This document shows, piece by piece, positions 43,205 through 49,909 of a stretch of DNA of 64,000 nucleotides. This DNA is from JANSWP01 sp041941305. GTDB lineage: Bacteria > Bacteroidota > Bacteroidia > Chitinophagales > Saprospiraceae. Numbering within the stretch: position 1 is the stretch's first letter; each line of letters starts with the position of its first letter. The notes beneath the pieces were generated by a model that made no database searches, had not been told where the DNA came from, and worked only from the letters and a program-made list of their open reading frames with translations. The position numbers were made by a program, and so were the translations under genes. The stretch is taken from contig JBGTQJ010000055.1 of NCBI GenBank assembly GCA_041941305.1, positions 1-64,000 of the forward strand, in the 5' to 3' direction.

Positions 43205-44509
43205 ATGAGGATGGTCGATATTATTTTGAAGAAGAGAAATGGTGCAACACTTACCAAGGAAGAAATCCAATTTTTTATTGAGGGCATTTCCAAAAATCAA
43301 ATTCCAGATTATCAGACTTCTGCATTGTTAATGGCAATTTGGTTTAATGGATTGAACAAGGAAGAAACCGTTGAATTGACCAGTGCGATGACCTATTCAG
43401 GTGAAGTAATAGATTTGTCTCCTATACCTGGGATTAAGGTTGATAAACACAGTACAGGGGGGGTGGGAGATAAAACTACATTGGTCTTATTGCCTTTGGT
43501 AGCAGCTGCTGGAGGTAAAATTGCCAAAATGTCTGGAAAGGCAATGGGCTTCTCTGGGGGCACATTGGATAAATTGATGGCTTTCGAAGGATTTTCATAT
43601 CAACTTTCCGAAAAAGAATTGATTGCCAATGTTCATAAATCTGGGCTAGCACTGGGAGGACAATCAAAAAATTTGGTTCCAGCTGATAAAATTTTATATG
43701 GTTTAAGAGATGTTACAGGAACTATTGATAATATTTCTTTGATTGCAGGGAGCATAATGAGTAAGAAGCTTGCAACAGGGTGCGATGCGATGGTTTTGGA
43801 TGTGAAAACGGGTGTGGGTGCATTTATGCCCGATCCTGAAAAAGCAAAAGAATTGGCCAGCTTAATGGTGGAGATTGGGAATAAGATGGATCGAAAAATT
43901 GTAGCTGTAATTTCCCAAATGGAGCAACCACTGGGAAATACAGTTGGCAATAGTTTGGAAGTAAAAGAAGCAATTGAAACTTTAAAAGGGAATGGTCCTA
44001 GAGATTTGTTAGAACTATGTTTGGTATTAGGGGCTCAGATGTTAATCCTTTCAAATCTTTCAGAAACTGTAACTGAGGCTCAAAAGATATTATTAGAAAA
44101 AATTGAATCAGGAGAAGCGATAGAGAAACTGAAAGCTTTGGTTCAAAACCAGGGAGGAAATTCAGAACAGGTCGAAGAACCAAATTCTTTGCCTATATCC
44201 AAATATACTATTAATTATAATAGTCCGAAATCAGGTTATTTGACCAAACTGGATGCAAGGGTTATTGGACAAACTGCGATGCAGCTAGGAGCAGGTCGAG
44301 AAAAAAAAGAAGATAAAATAGATTTAACGGCAGGAATATATTTACATAAAAAAATAGGCGATAGAGTAGAGGAAAGCGAAAAACTAGCTACCCTCTATTC
44401 TAATTCTGAAAATAAATTAGAACTCGGAATTAAAATGATAGGAAAAGCTTACACTATTGAAAATCAAAAGATTATTGCTCCAAAATTGATATTGGATATT
44501 GTAGATTAA
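43205..44509 (+). CDS. deoA: Thymidine / pyrimidine-nucleoside phosphorylase
   Basis: This enzyme releases thymine or uracil from pyrimidine (deoxy)nucleosides, giving (deoxy)ribose-1-phosphate. Conserved segments are DKHSTGGVGDKTTLVLLPLVAA, KMSGKAMGFSGGTLDKLMAFEG, YGLRDVTGTIDNISLI and CDAMVLDVKTGVGAFM. The C-terminal part covers the usual alpha/beta domain and ends at residue 434. The ATG at 43205 or the one at 43211 both fit. It follows PNP, with which it completes nucleoside cleavage; deoC lies 6 kb further on the opposite strand. Confidence 0.95.
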   Translation: MRMVDIILKKRNGATLTKEEIQFFIEGISKNQIPDYQTSALLMAIWFNGLNKEETVELTSAMTYSGEVIDLSPIPGIKVDKHSTGGVGDKTTLVLLPLVAAAGGKIAKMSGKAMGFSGGTLDKLMAFEGFSYQLSEKELIANVHKSGLALGGQSKNLVPADKILYGLRDVTGTIDNISLIAGSIMSKKLATGCDAMVLDVKTGVGAFMPDPEKAKELASLMVEIGNKMDRKIVAVISQMEQPLGNTVGNSLEVKEAIETLKGNGPRDLLELCLVLGAQMLILSNLSETVTEAQKILLEKIESGEAIEKLKALVQNQGGNSEQVEEPNSLPISKYTINYNSPKSGYLTKLDARVIGQTAMQLGAGREKKEDKIDLTAGIYLHKKIGDRVEESEKLATLYSNSENKLELGIKMIGKAYTIENQKIIAPKLILDIVD

Positions 44510-44514
44510 TCTCG

Positions 44515-44575
44515 GTTACTGGTTACTGGGTTCTGGGTTCTGGACAACCAATAACCAGCACCCAGCAAACCAACC
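44515..44575. repeat. CTGGGTTCTGG word array after deoA
   Basis: TACTGGTTACTGGGTTCTGGGTTCTGG-type words are followed by ACCAATAACCAGCACCCAGC, which is their approximate complement. A one-arm copy of the same word lies at 60708-60737. Confidence 0.65.
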
Positions 44576-44701
44576 TATCCTGAATTTTTTCAAAAAGAAC
44601 CTTACCTCTGGGTACATCCATAAATACCCAAACACTTCTTCCCGACAATTTTATTCAAATCATTTTTTTAACCATTTTAAAACCATTAAAAACAACCAAT
44701 C

Positions 44702-45157
44702 ATGAAATTGAAATTCTTTGTTTTCAGCCTGTTTTTAACTGCAGGATTATTTATTTGCCCAGAAACCAATGCTCAATTTGAAACAGAAATGATCTCTATG
44801 AATTTAAGTGGAGTTAGCCCATCTTCTGGAAATTCTATTTTAAAAATCGATGCTGATAAAATCAAAACCGGATGTAACCCCATCGCCAGCAACCCTCGAA
44901 CAGGAAACCAACTATGTATGGTCGCCACCAAAAGAGGAAAAAACTTTAAAATTCACGGGTTTGAAATCAAAACCAAAAGAGGTCGAGTATTAAAATTAAA
45001 AGATGGAGAGCCCACTACATTAAACTTGGATATTGGATGTCCAGATGGCTGGAACAGCCGATGGATTTGCTATACACACCCCATTTACAATGAAACCATT
45101 TGCTTCTTTTTGTGTACGCCTTCAGAGTTGACTTTGAAATTGCCACAAACCTGGTAA
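44702..45157 (+). CDS. Small cysteine-rich secreted protein of unknown function
   Basis: I do not recognise a family. The 151-residue protein has a clear signal peptide (MKLKFFVFSLFLTAGLFICPETNAQ). The mature part of about 125 residues holds six cysteines, grouped in TGCNPIASNPRTGNQLCMV and IGCPDGWNSRWICYTHPIYNETICFFLC, which suggests two or three disulfides. It is positively charged (KTKRGRVLKLKDGEP) and has no T9SS tail. It is a single gene with a hairpin downstream and about 190 bases of upstream DNA that includes low-complexity AACC/AAAACC runs. Confidence 0.75.
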   Translation: MKLKFFVFSLFLTAGLFICPETNAQFETEMISMNLSGVSPSSGNSILKIDADKIKTGCNPIASNPRTGNQLCMVATKRGKNFKIHGFEIKTKRGRVLKLKDGEPTTLNLDIGCPDGWNSRWICYTHPIYNETICFFLCTPSELTLKLPQTW

Positions 45158-45178
45158 TTAATATTAAGTTCAAGTGAC

Positions 45179-45220
45179 AAGTTCAAGATCAAGAAAATTG
45201 TCTTTTCTGATCTTGAACTT
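45179..45220. terminator. Bidirectional terminator between convergent genes
   Basis: AAGTTCAAGATCA and TGATCTTGAACTT form a perfect 13-bp stem followed by seven T on the plus strand. It sits between the stop at 45157 (+) and the stop at 45224 (-). The left flank carries one more copy of the TTCAAG word. Confidence 0.85.
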
Positions 45221-45223
45221 TTT

Positions 45224-46159
45224 TTATACACCTACTGGATGCCAGGTGGTCTTTACTTCTTGTAAATCTTTAATGAAATAAGGGTTTTGTCCTTTTTCGG
45301 AATTCCATTCTGAATCACTATAAGTCCGGATTCTTTTCAAGTTTTCAATGGAATTTTGAGTGGCAGTTTTGATTTCCTTTTCGTTTTCGCTAAAGAGATT
45401 CAATGCATTGACATCCTTATGGGTTGAGAAATGACCAATTAATTCAGCTCGATAGCCCGTTAAAATATTTACTACTCCACCAGGCAAATCAGAGGTATGT
45501 AACACCTCCGCAAAGGAAATTGCACAATGTGGTTGATGAGTTGATGCCAGGACGATGACGGTATTTCCACCTACAATAGCCGGCATAATAGCAGAAATTA
45601 AACCCAAAAAACCGCTGTTTTCAGATGAAAAGGTTGCAATTACACCCATGGGTTCTAAAACTGAAAAATTGAAATGGGAAGAAGCCACTGGATTTACAGC
45701 ACTAAAAACCTGTTGGTATTTATCAGCCCAGCCTGCGTAATAAACTATTCGATCAATAGCTGCTTGTACTTCAGACTTTGCTTCTGAATATGCATATCCT
45801 ACAGATTGTAATTCTTCAAAAAACTGCCCTTTCCTTCCTTCCAGCATTTCTGCAATTCGATACAAAATCTGACCGCGATTATAAGCAGAACGTTCTGCCC
45901 AACCATTTTGTGCACCTCTTGCTGCAACAACAGCCATCCGAAAGTCCTTTCTGGATCCTCTACAAATATTAGCCAATGTCTTTCCGTCTGCATCTTTAAG
46001 CTTAAAAAAACGTCCAGATTCAGTTCTAGGAAACTTCCCACCTATGTACAATTTGTAGGTCTTAAGAATAGATAAATGATCACCTGGCTCTTCATGACCA
46101 TTGGATTGTACATTAGCAGTATGGGCAACAGTTTTATCCTTTAAGTTTTTCATAATCAT
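45224..46159 (-). CDS. Short aldehyde dehydrogenase-like protein lacking the catalytic half
   Basis: The protein begins like an ALDH (YKLYIGGKFPRTESGRFF, IVYYAGWADKYQQVF, VLEPMGVIATFSSENS, GGNTVIVLAST, DLPGGVVNILTG) and keeps the coenzyme-binding half. After residue 260 the similarity stops: no LELGG glutamate segment and no GQxC catalytic cysteine are present. Only 66 bases separate its stop from the neighbouring gene, so the missing 170 residues are not simply frameshifted downstream. It is encoded after a complete ALDH, a VOC protein and deoC on the same strand. I infer a non-catalytic partner subunit of the complete ALDH, similar to the second domain of ALDH16-type enzymes. ATGs at 46159 and 46153 are both possible. 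Confidence 0.82.
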   Translation of the reverse strand: MIMKNLKDKTVAHTANVQSNGHEEPGDHLSILKTYKLYIGGKFPRTESGRFFKLKDADGKTLANICRGSRKDFRMAVVAARGAQNGWAERSAYNRGQILYRIAEMLEGRKGQFFEELQSVGYAYSEAKSEVQAAIDRIVYYAGWADKYQQVFSAVNPVASSHFNFSVLEPMGVIATFSSENSGFLGLISAIMPAIVGGNTVIVLASTHQPHCAISFAEVLHTSDLPGGVVNILTGYRAELIGHFSTHKDVNALNLFSENEKEIKTATQNSIENLKRIRTYSDSEWNSEKGQNPYFIKDLQEVKTTWHPVGV

Positions 46160-46292
46160 ATTATTGTTCTGCTGACATCATTATTATGAAGATTGCTAAA
46201 GATAAATAGTGTTAGCAGTAAATGGACAGAAAATTATCATGTGGATCCTGTCTTGTTTGTTTCTCAAAGATTCTCATTATTTAAGGCAACCG

Positions 46293-46655
46293 TCAGGGTA
46301 ATTTGAAATAGGGGTTATAAATCAATCCAATCACATTACCCCAGGGGTCTTTTACACTTGCTACCATCAATTCTCCTCCCACATTCATTGGTTTTTCGTG
46401 TTCCTTGGCTCCTAAATCCAAAAACCTTTGATATTCACTATCAATATTTTTTACACCCCAGTAAGTTACCACATTCGCTGTTTTAGGAGTTTTTGGCATT
46501 TCCTCTGGTAGTAAGCCCAGTTCATATCCCGCTATATTGAATCCTACATAAAACGGTTCATCAAAATAGGGAGAAGTTTGGAATGCTTGGGTGTACCACT
46601 CTTTAGCTTTATTTAAGTCAGGTACTTTATATCCACAAGTTCTGAGTCCTAACAT
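46293..46655 (-). CDS. VOC (glyoxalase/bleomycin-resistance fold) family protein
   Basis: The 120-residue protein has the vicinal-oxygen-chelate layout: LRTCGYKVPDLNKAKEWYTQAF at the start and VASVKDPWGNVIGLIYNPYF at the end, with VVTYWGVKNIDSEYQRFLDLGA in the middle. VOC proteins include glyoxalases and dioxygenases; metal ligands are not obvious here, so the activity is unknown. It starts two bases after the stop of the full-length ALDH gene and precedes the short ALDH, so it is co-translated with them. Confidence 0.86.
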   Translation of the reverse strand: MLGLRTCGYKVPDLNKAKEWYTQAFQTSPYFDEPFYVGFNIAGYELGLLPEEMPKTPKTANVVTYWGVKNIDSEYQRFLDLGAKEHEKPMNVGGELMVASVKDPWGNVIGLIYNPYFKLP

Positions 46656-46657
46656 GC

Positions 46658-48133
46658 TTAGTTTAATTTTAAATACGGTGCCAATCCATGTAAACCACCT
46701 TCTCTTCCAAATCCGCTTTCTTTATAACCCCCAAAAGGGGCAGTTGGATCGAATTTATTATAAGTATTTGCCCATATAACCCCCGCTCGTAATTTGGTGG
46801 TTAAATTGAATATCTTAGAACCTTTATCAGTCCAAACTCCAGCAGACAGACCATAGTAAGTGTTATTGGCTTTGTCCAGGACTTCGTCAATCGTTCGAAA
46901 TGATTGCACGGCCAGCACAGGTCCAAAAATTTCTTCCTGCACAATTTTATGAGATTGAGAACAATTCAGAAATAAGGTGGGACGACACCAAAATCCTCCA
47001 TTTTGAGGAATAGGACATGAACTTTCATAAAACTCAGCTCCTTCCTTTTTCCCAGTTTCAATGTATTTTTGAATGGTGTCTAATTGATTTTGAGAATTAA
47101 TGGCTCCAATATCTGTGTTTTTGTCCAGAGGGTCTCCTACAATTAAAGTTTCCATCCTGTCTTTCAACTTCTGAATGACTATATCTTCAACTGATTCCTG
47201 AACAAATAATCGGGAGCCAGCACAACAAACGTGACCTTGATTAAAGTAAATACCATTAATAATGCCTTCAACTGCCTGATCAATTGTGGCATCTTCAAAA
47301 ATGATATTGGCCGCCTTTCCGCCTAGTTCTAATGTCACTTTCTTTTTACTACCTGCAACGGCTTTTTGTATCATTTTGCCTACTTCTGTAGAACCAGTAA
47401 AAGCAACTTTATCAACGTCAGGATGACTAACGACTGCGGCTCCAGTTTCTCCAGCTCCAGTTACCATATTTACCACTCCAGGAGGTAATTCTGCTTCCTG
47501 AATGATTTCCGCCAATTTCAAAGCAGTCAATGGCGTGGTCTCCGCGGGCTTTAATACAACGGTGTTTCCAGTTGCCAGGGCCGGAGCCAATTTCCAGGCA
47601 GCCATTAGCAAAGGGAAATTCCATGGGATAATTTGCCCAGCGACGCCTAAGGGCTCTGATTTTCGATTAGGGAAAGCATAATTTAATTTGTCCGCCCAAC
47701 CAGCATAGTAAAAGAAGTGAGCGGCAGCAAGTGGCACATCCACTTGTTTGGACTCTCGGATGGCTTTTCCTCCATCCAGCGATTCAATAACGGCCAGCTC
47801 TCTGGCTTTTTCCTGGATCATCCTCGCTATACGGTAAACGTATTTACCCCGGTCCTTTGCCGACATTTTTGACCAATATTTGTCATAAGCTTTTCTGGCG
47901 GATTTTACTGCCCTTTCTACATCTGCTTTATTCGCTTCTGCAACGTCTGCCAGTTTTTCACCAGTTGCTGGGTTTAGGGTCGCAAAATATTTTCCACTTT
48001 TTGGTTTGACAAATTTGCCATCAATAAATAAGTCATATTTCTTTTTGAGCTGAATATGATCTCTATTTTCCGGTGCTGGTGAATATTCCCAATCGGTATT
48101 GAAATTTAAAGAATTGTTAGTTTTTGTAGACAT
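46658..48133 (-). CDS. NAD(P)-dependent aldehyde dehydrogenase
   Basis: This complete 491-residue ALDH oxidises an aldehyde to an acid. Motifs are IPWNFPLLMAAWKLAPALATGNTVVLKPAE, FTGSTEVGK, the glutamate region LELGGKAANIIFEDA, the catalytic cysteine in FNQGHVCCAGSR and EEIFGPVLAV. The adjacent deoC makes acetaldehyde, so acetaldehyde is a reasonable substrate, but the motif does not prove it. The short ALDH-like protein encoded downstream may be a partner. Confidence 0.94.
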   Translation of the reverse strand: MSTKTNNSLNFNTDWEYSPAPENRDHIQLKKKYDLFIDGKFVKPKSGKYFATLNPATGEKLADVAEANKADVERAVKSARKAYDKYWSKMSAKDRGKYVYRIARMIQEKARELAVIESLDGGKAIRESKQVDVPLAAAHFFYYAGWADKLNYAFPNRKSEPLGVAGQIIPWNFPLLMAAWKLAPALATGNTVVLKPAETTPLTALKLAEIIQEAELPPGVVNMVTGAGETGAAVVSHPDVDKVAFTGSTEVGKMIQKAVAGSKKKVTLELGGKAANIIFEDATIDQAVEGIINGIYFNQGHVCCAGSRLFVQESVEDIVIQKLKDRMETLIVGDPLDKNTDIGAINSQNQLDTIQKYIETGKKEGAEFYESSCPIPQNGGFWCRPTLFLNCSQSHKIVQEEIFGPVLAVQSFRTIDEVLDKANNTYYGLSAGVWTDKGSKIFNLTTKLRAGVIWANTYNKFDPTAPFGGYKESGFGREGGLHGLAPYLKLN

Positions 48134-48150
48134 GTATTTTGGAAAATATT

Positions 48151-48181
48151 AATGTGAAAAATTTTCAAAATCTTTCACATT
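48151..48181. terminator. Short hairpin between Uma2 and aldehyde dehydrogenase genes
   Basis: AATGTGAAA and TTTCACATT form a perfect 9-bp stem with an A/T loop containing further partial pairing. It sits between the Uma2 stop (48208) and the ALDH start (48133) on the minus strand, inside an apparent operon. Confidence 0.5.
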
Positions 48182-48207
48182 TCTCAATTCATTTAAGAAG
48201 ATATGGT

Positions 48208-48810
48208 TTAATCCTCCTCAATTTCGGAAATCTCAAAATCTACTTTTTGATAAATATCTTTTAAGGTGATTTCTAATCCGTCAACTTTTATGATATCTTC
48301 TGAATTTTGATAATTTTTATAGATCCACTTTTTCCCGTCCTTTTCATATATTTCAGCTCTTGTTTCGTTTTGAGAAACTAAAATATATTGATTCAATGAG
48401 GGGATTGCTTGATAGCAGGGCAATTTTTCTCTTCGATCCTTAATTTCCGTTGAGGAAGATAGCACTTCGATTAGCACAGATGGGTTAGTAGTTATCAACA
48501 TATTGTTTTTATGTTTCTCATGGAGAGGTTTTCCGTCAGTGATAACTACATCAGGATAATAAAAATCTTCACAAACCTTGGAGTATATCATTCTACTTTC
48601 TGTAAATACTTCAGATATTTTATCGATAAAAAAGTTGTAAAGTATACCTGAAATATTAAAAACTATTCTTCCATGATTGGGAGATGTGTAAGGCCTTGGG
48701 ATTAATTTTCCGTTAATTAGTTCGTTACGTATTTTGCTTTTGAATTCAAAATCTAAATAATCCTCTGCCGTCCACCTTTTTACCTTTTGAGCTGCCGCAA
48801 TCAATGTCAT
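48208..48810 (-). CDS. Uma2 family (DUF820) putative nuclease
   Basis: Uma2 proteins have a PD-(D/E)xK nuclease fold with unknown biological role. The 200-residue protein shows the family order: RWTAEDYLDFEF, ELINGKLI, the metal-binding aspartate in YYPDVVI, the LIEVLSSST glutamate and the YILVSQNETRAEIYEKDG strand pair. Members are most numerous in cyanobacteria and Bacteroidota and often occur in many copies. Here it is inserted between deoC and the aldehyde dehydrogenase genes on the same strand. This position looks accidental, since no nuclease is needed in deoxyribose breakdown. Confidence 0.9.
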   Translation of the reverse strand: MTLIAAAQKVKRWTAEDYLDFEFKSKIRNELINGKLIPRPYTSPNHGRIVFNISGILYNFFIDKISEVFTESRMIYSKVCEDFYYPDVVITDGKPLHEKHKNNMLITTNPSVLIEVLSSSTEIKDRREKLPCYQAIPSLNQYILVSQNETRAEIYEKDGKKWIYKNYQNSEDIIKVDGLEITLKDIYQKVDFEISEIEED

Positions 48811-48881
48811 AATATCATGATTTTAATTTAAAGATATCTAAATAAAGGTTTGGCTCAAAACTGTTCACCTTAAAACTGAAT

Positions 48882-49781
48882 TCAATCTTTTGAAAAATAA
48901 TCCATTGATTGATATACCCCTGTATCCTGTTTTACAATTTGCATCAAAACATCATTTGCCAGGCTACTAGCTCCAAAACGGAAATAATCAGGACTTAGCC
49001 AGGCTTGTCCCAGGGTTTCTCGTAGCATTACCAAATATTGAATGGCTTGCTTTGCTTTACGGATTCCTCCAGCTGGCTTCATACCGATCATTTTACCCGT
49101 TTTGTAAAAATAATCTCTGATGGCCTCTAACATGACCAAGGTGACAGGCATTGTAGAAGCAGGGCTTACCTTCCCTGTGGATGTTTTTATAAAATCACCT
49201 CCTGCCAGCATAGCTATATCACTTGCTTTTCTTACCTGATCCAGCGTACTTAATTCTCCGGTTTCCAAAATTACCTTCAAATGAGCTTTTCCACAGGCTT
49301 CCTTCACAGCCGCAATTTCATCAAAAACGAAATTGTACTCGCCCTTTAAAAATTTGCCTCTGGAGATAACCATATCAACTTCATCAGCTCCCTCGGATAC
49401 GGCAAACTTGGTATCTTCAATTTTTACATTGGAGGGAGCTTGGCCACTTGGAAATGCCGTCGCAACAGCTGCTACATTGATGTTTGTACCATTTAAGGCT
49501 TCCTTAGCAGTTCGTACAAGGGTTGGATAGACACAAACCGCAGCCACCTGCGGAATCCCTGGAAAGCTATCATGAAGATGTGCCGCTTTATAACACAATT
49601 GTTTTACTTTTCCAGGTGTATCCTTTCCTTCCAAAGTCGTCAAATCAATCATGCTTAGGGCCATTTTTAATGCATGAACCTTAGAATCTTTTTTGATACT
49701 TCGACTTGTAAACCTTGCGACTCGATCTTCTACGCCCACTTTATCTATCGTAGGAGATTGAAGAAATGAAATTTGTGTCAT
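48882..49781 (-). CDS. deoC: Deoxyribose-phosphate aldolase
   Basis: DeoC splits 2-deoxyribose-5-phosphate to acetaldehyde and glyceraldehyde-3-phosphate through a lysine Schiff base. Conserved parts are DLTTLEGKDTPGKVKQLC, AAVCVYPTLV, GADEVDMVISRGKFLKGEY, LKVILETGEL and the Schiff-base region FIKTSTGKV, with MIGMKPAGGIRKAKQAIQYL at the phosphate site. I chose the ATG at 49781 (MTQISFLQS); 49820 would add 13 residues. At 299 residues it is in the long DeoC class. It is upstream of Uma2 and the ALDH genes and probably drives their transcription. Confidence 0.95.
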   Translation of the reverse strand: MTQISFLQSPTIDKVGVEDRVARFTSRSIKKDSKVHALKMALSMIDLTTLEGKDTPGKVKQLCYKAAHLHDSFPGIPQVAAVCVYPTLVRTAKEALNGTNINVAAVATAFPSGQAPSNVKIEDTKFAVSEGADEVDMVISRGKFLKGEYNFVFDEIAAVKEACGKAHLKVILETGELSTLDQVRKASDIAMLAGGDFIKTSTGKVSPASTMPVTLVMLEAIRDYFYKTGKMIGMKPAGGIRKAKQAIQYLVMLRETLGQAWLSPDYFRFGASSLANDVLMQIVKQDTGVYQSMDYFSKD

Positions 49782-49796
49782 TTTTATTAAATAAAG

Positions 49797-49877
49797 ACCT
49801 GACAGGTTTACCAATCCCAATTACTGAAATTCAAAATAATTTAATTACAATAATGGGAATAATGAAACCTGGCAGGT
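49797..49877. repeat. Pair of ACCTGnCAGGT palindromes upstream of deoC
   Basis: ACCTGACAGGT (49797-49807) and ACCTGGCAGGT (49867-49877) are perfect 11-base palindromes around a variable centre, 70 bases apart, each followed by TTTA. The DNA between them is partly self-complementary. They lie between the deoC start and the molybdenum enzyme stop, so they could be operators, or transcript ends. Confidence 0.65.
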
Positions 49878-49909
49878 TTATAAAAAAATACTAATCTGAG
49901 TTTAATTAT

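Noticed and set aside
42944..43300. 118-codon minus-strand frame across the PNP-deoA junction
   Set aside because: It is opposite two conserved enzymes and reads through the word hairpin.
45224..46159. Half-length ALDH as a frameshifted pseudogene
   Set aside because: No continuation with ALDH C-terminal motifs is found in other frames, and only 66 bases lie before the next gene, so it reads as an intact short gene.
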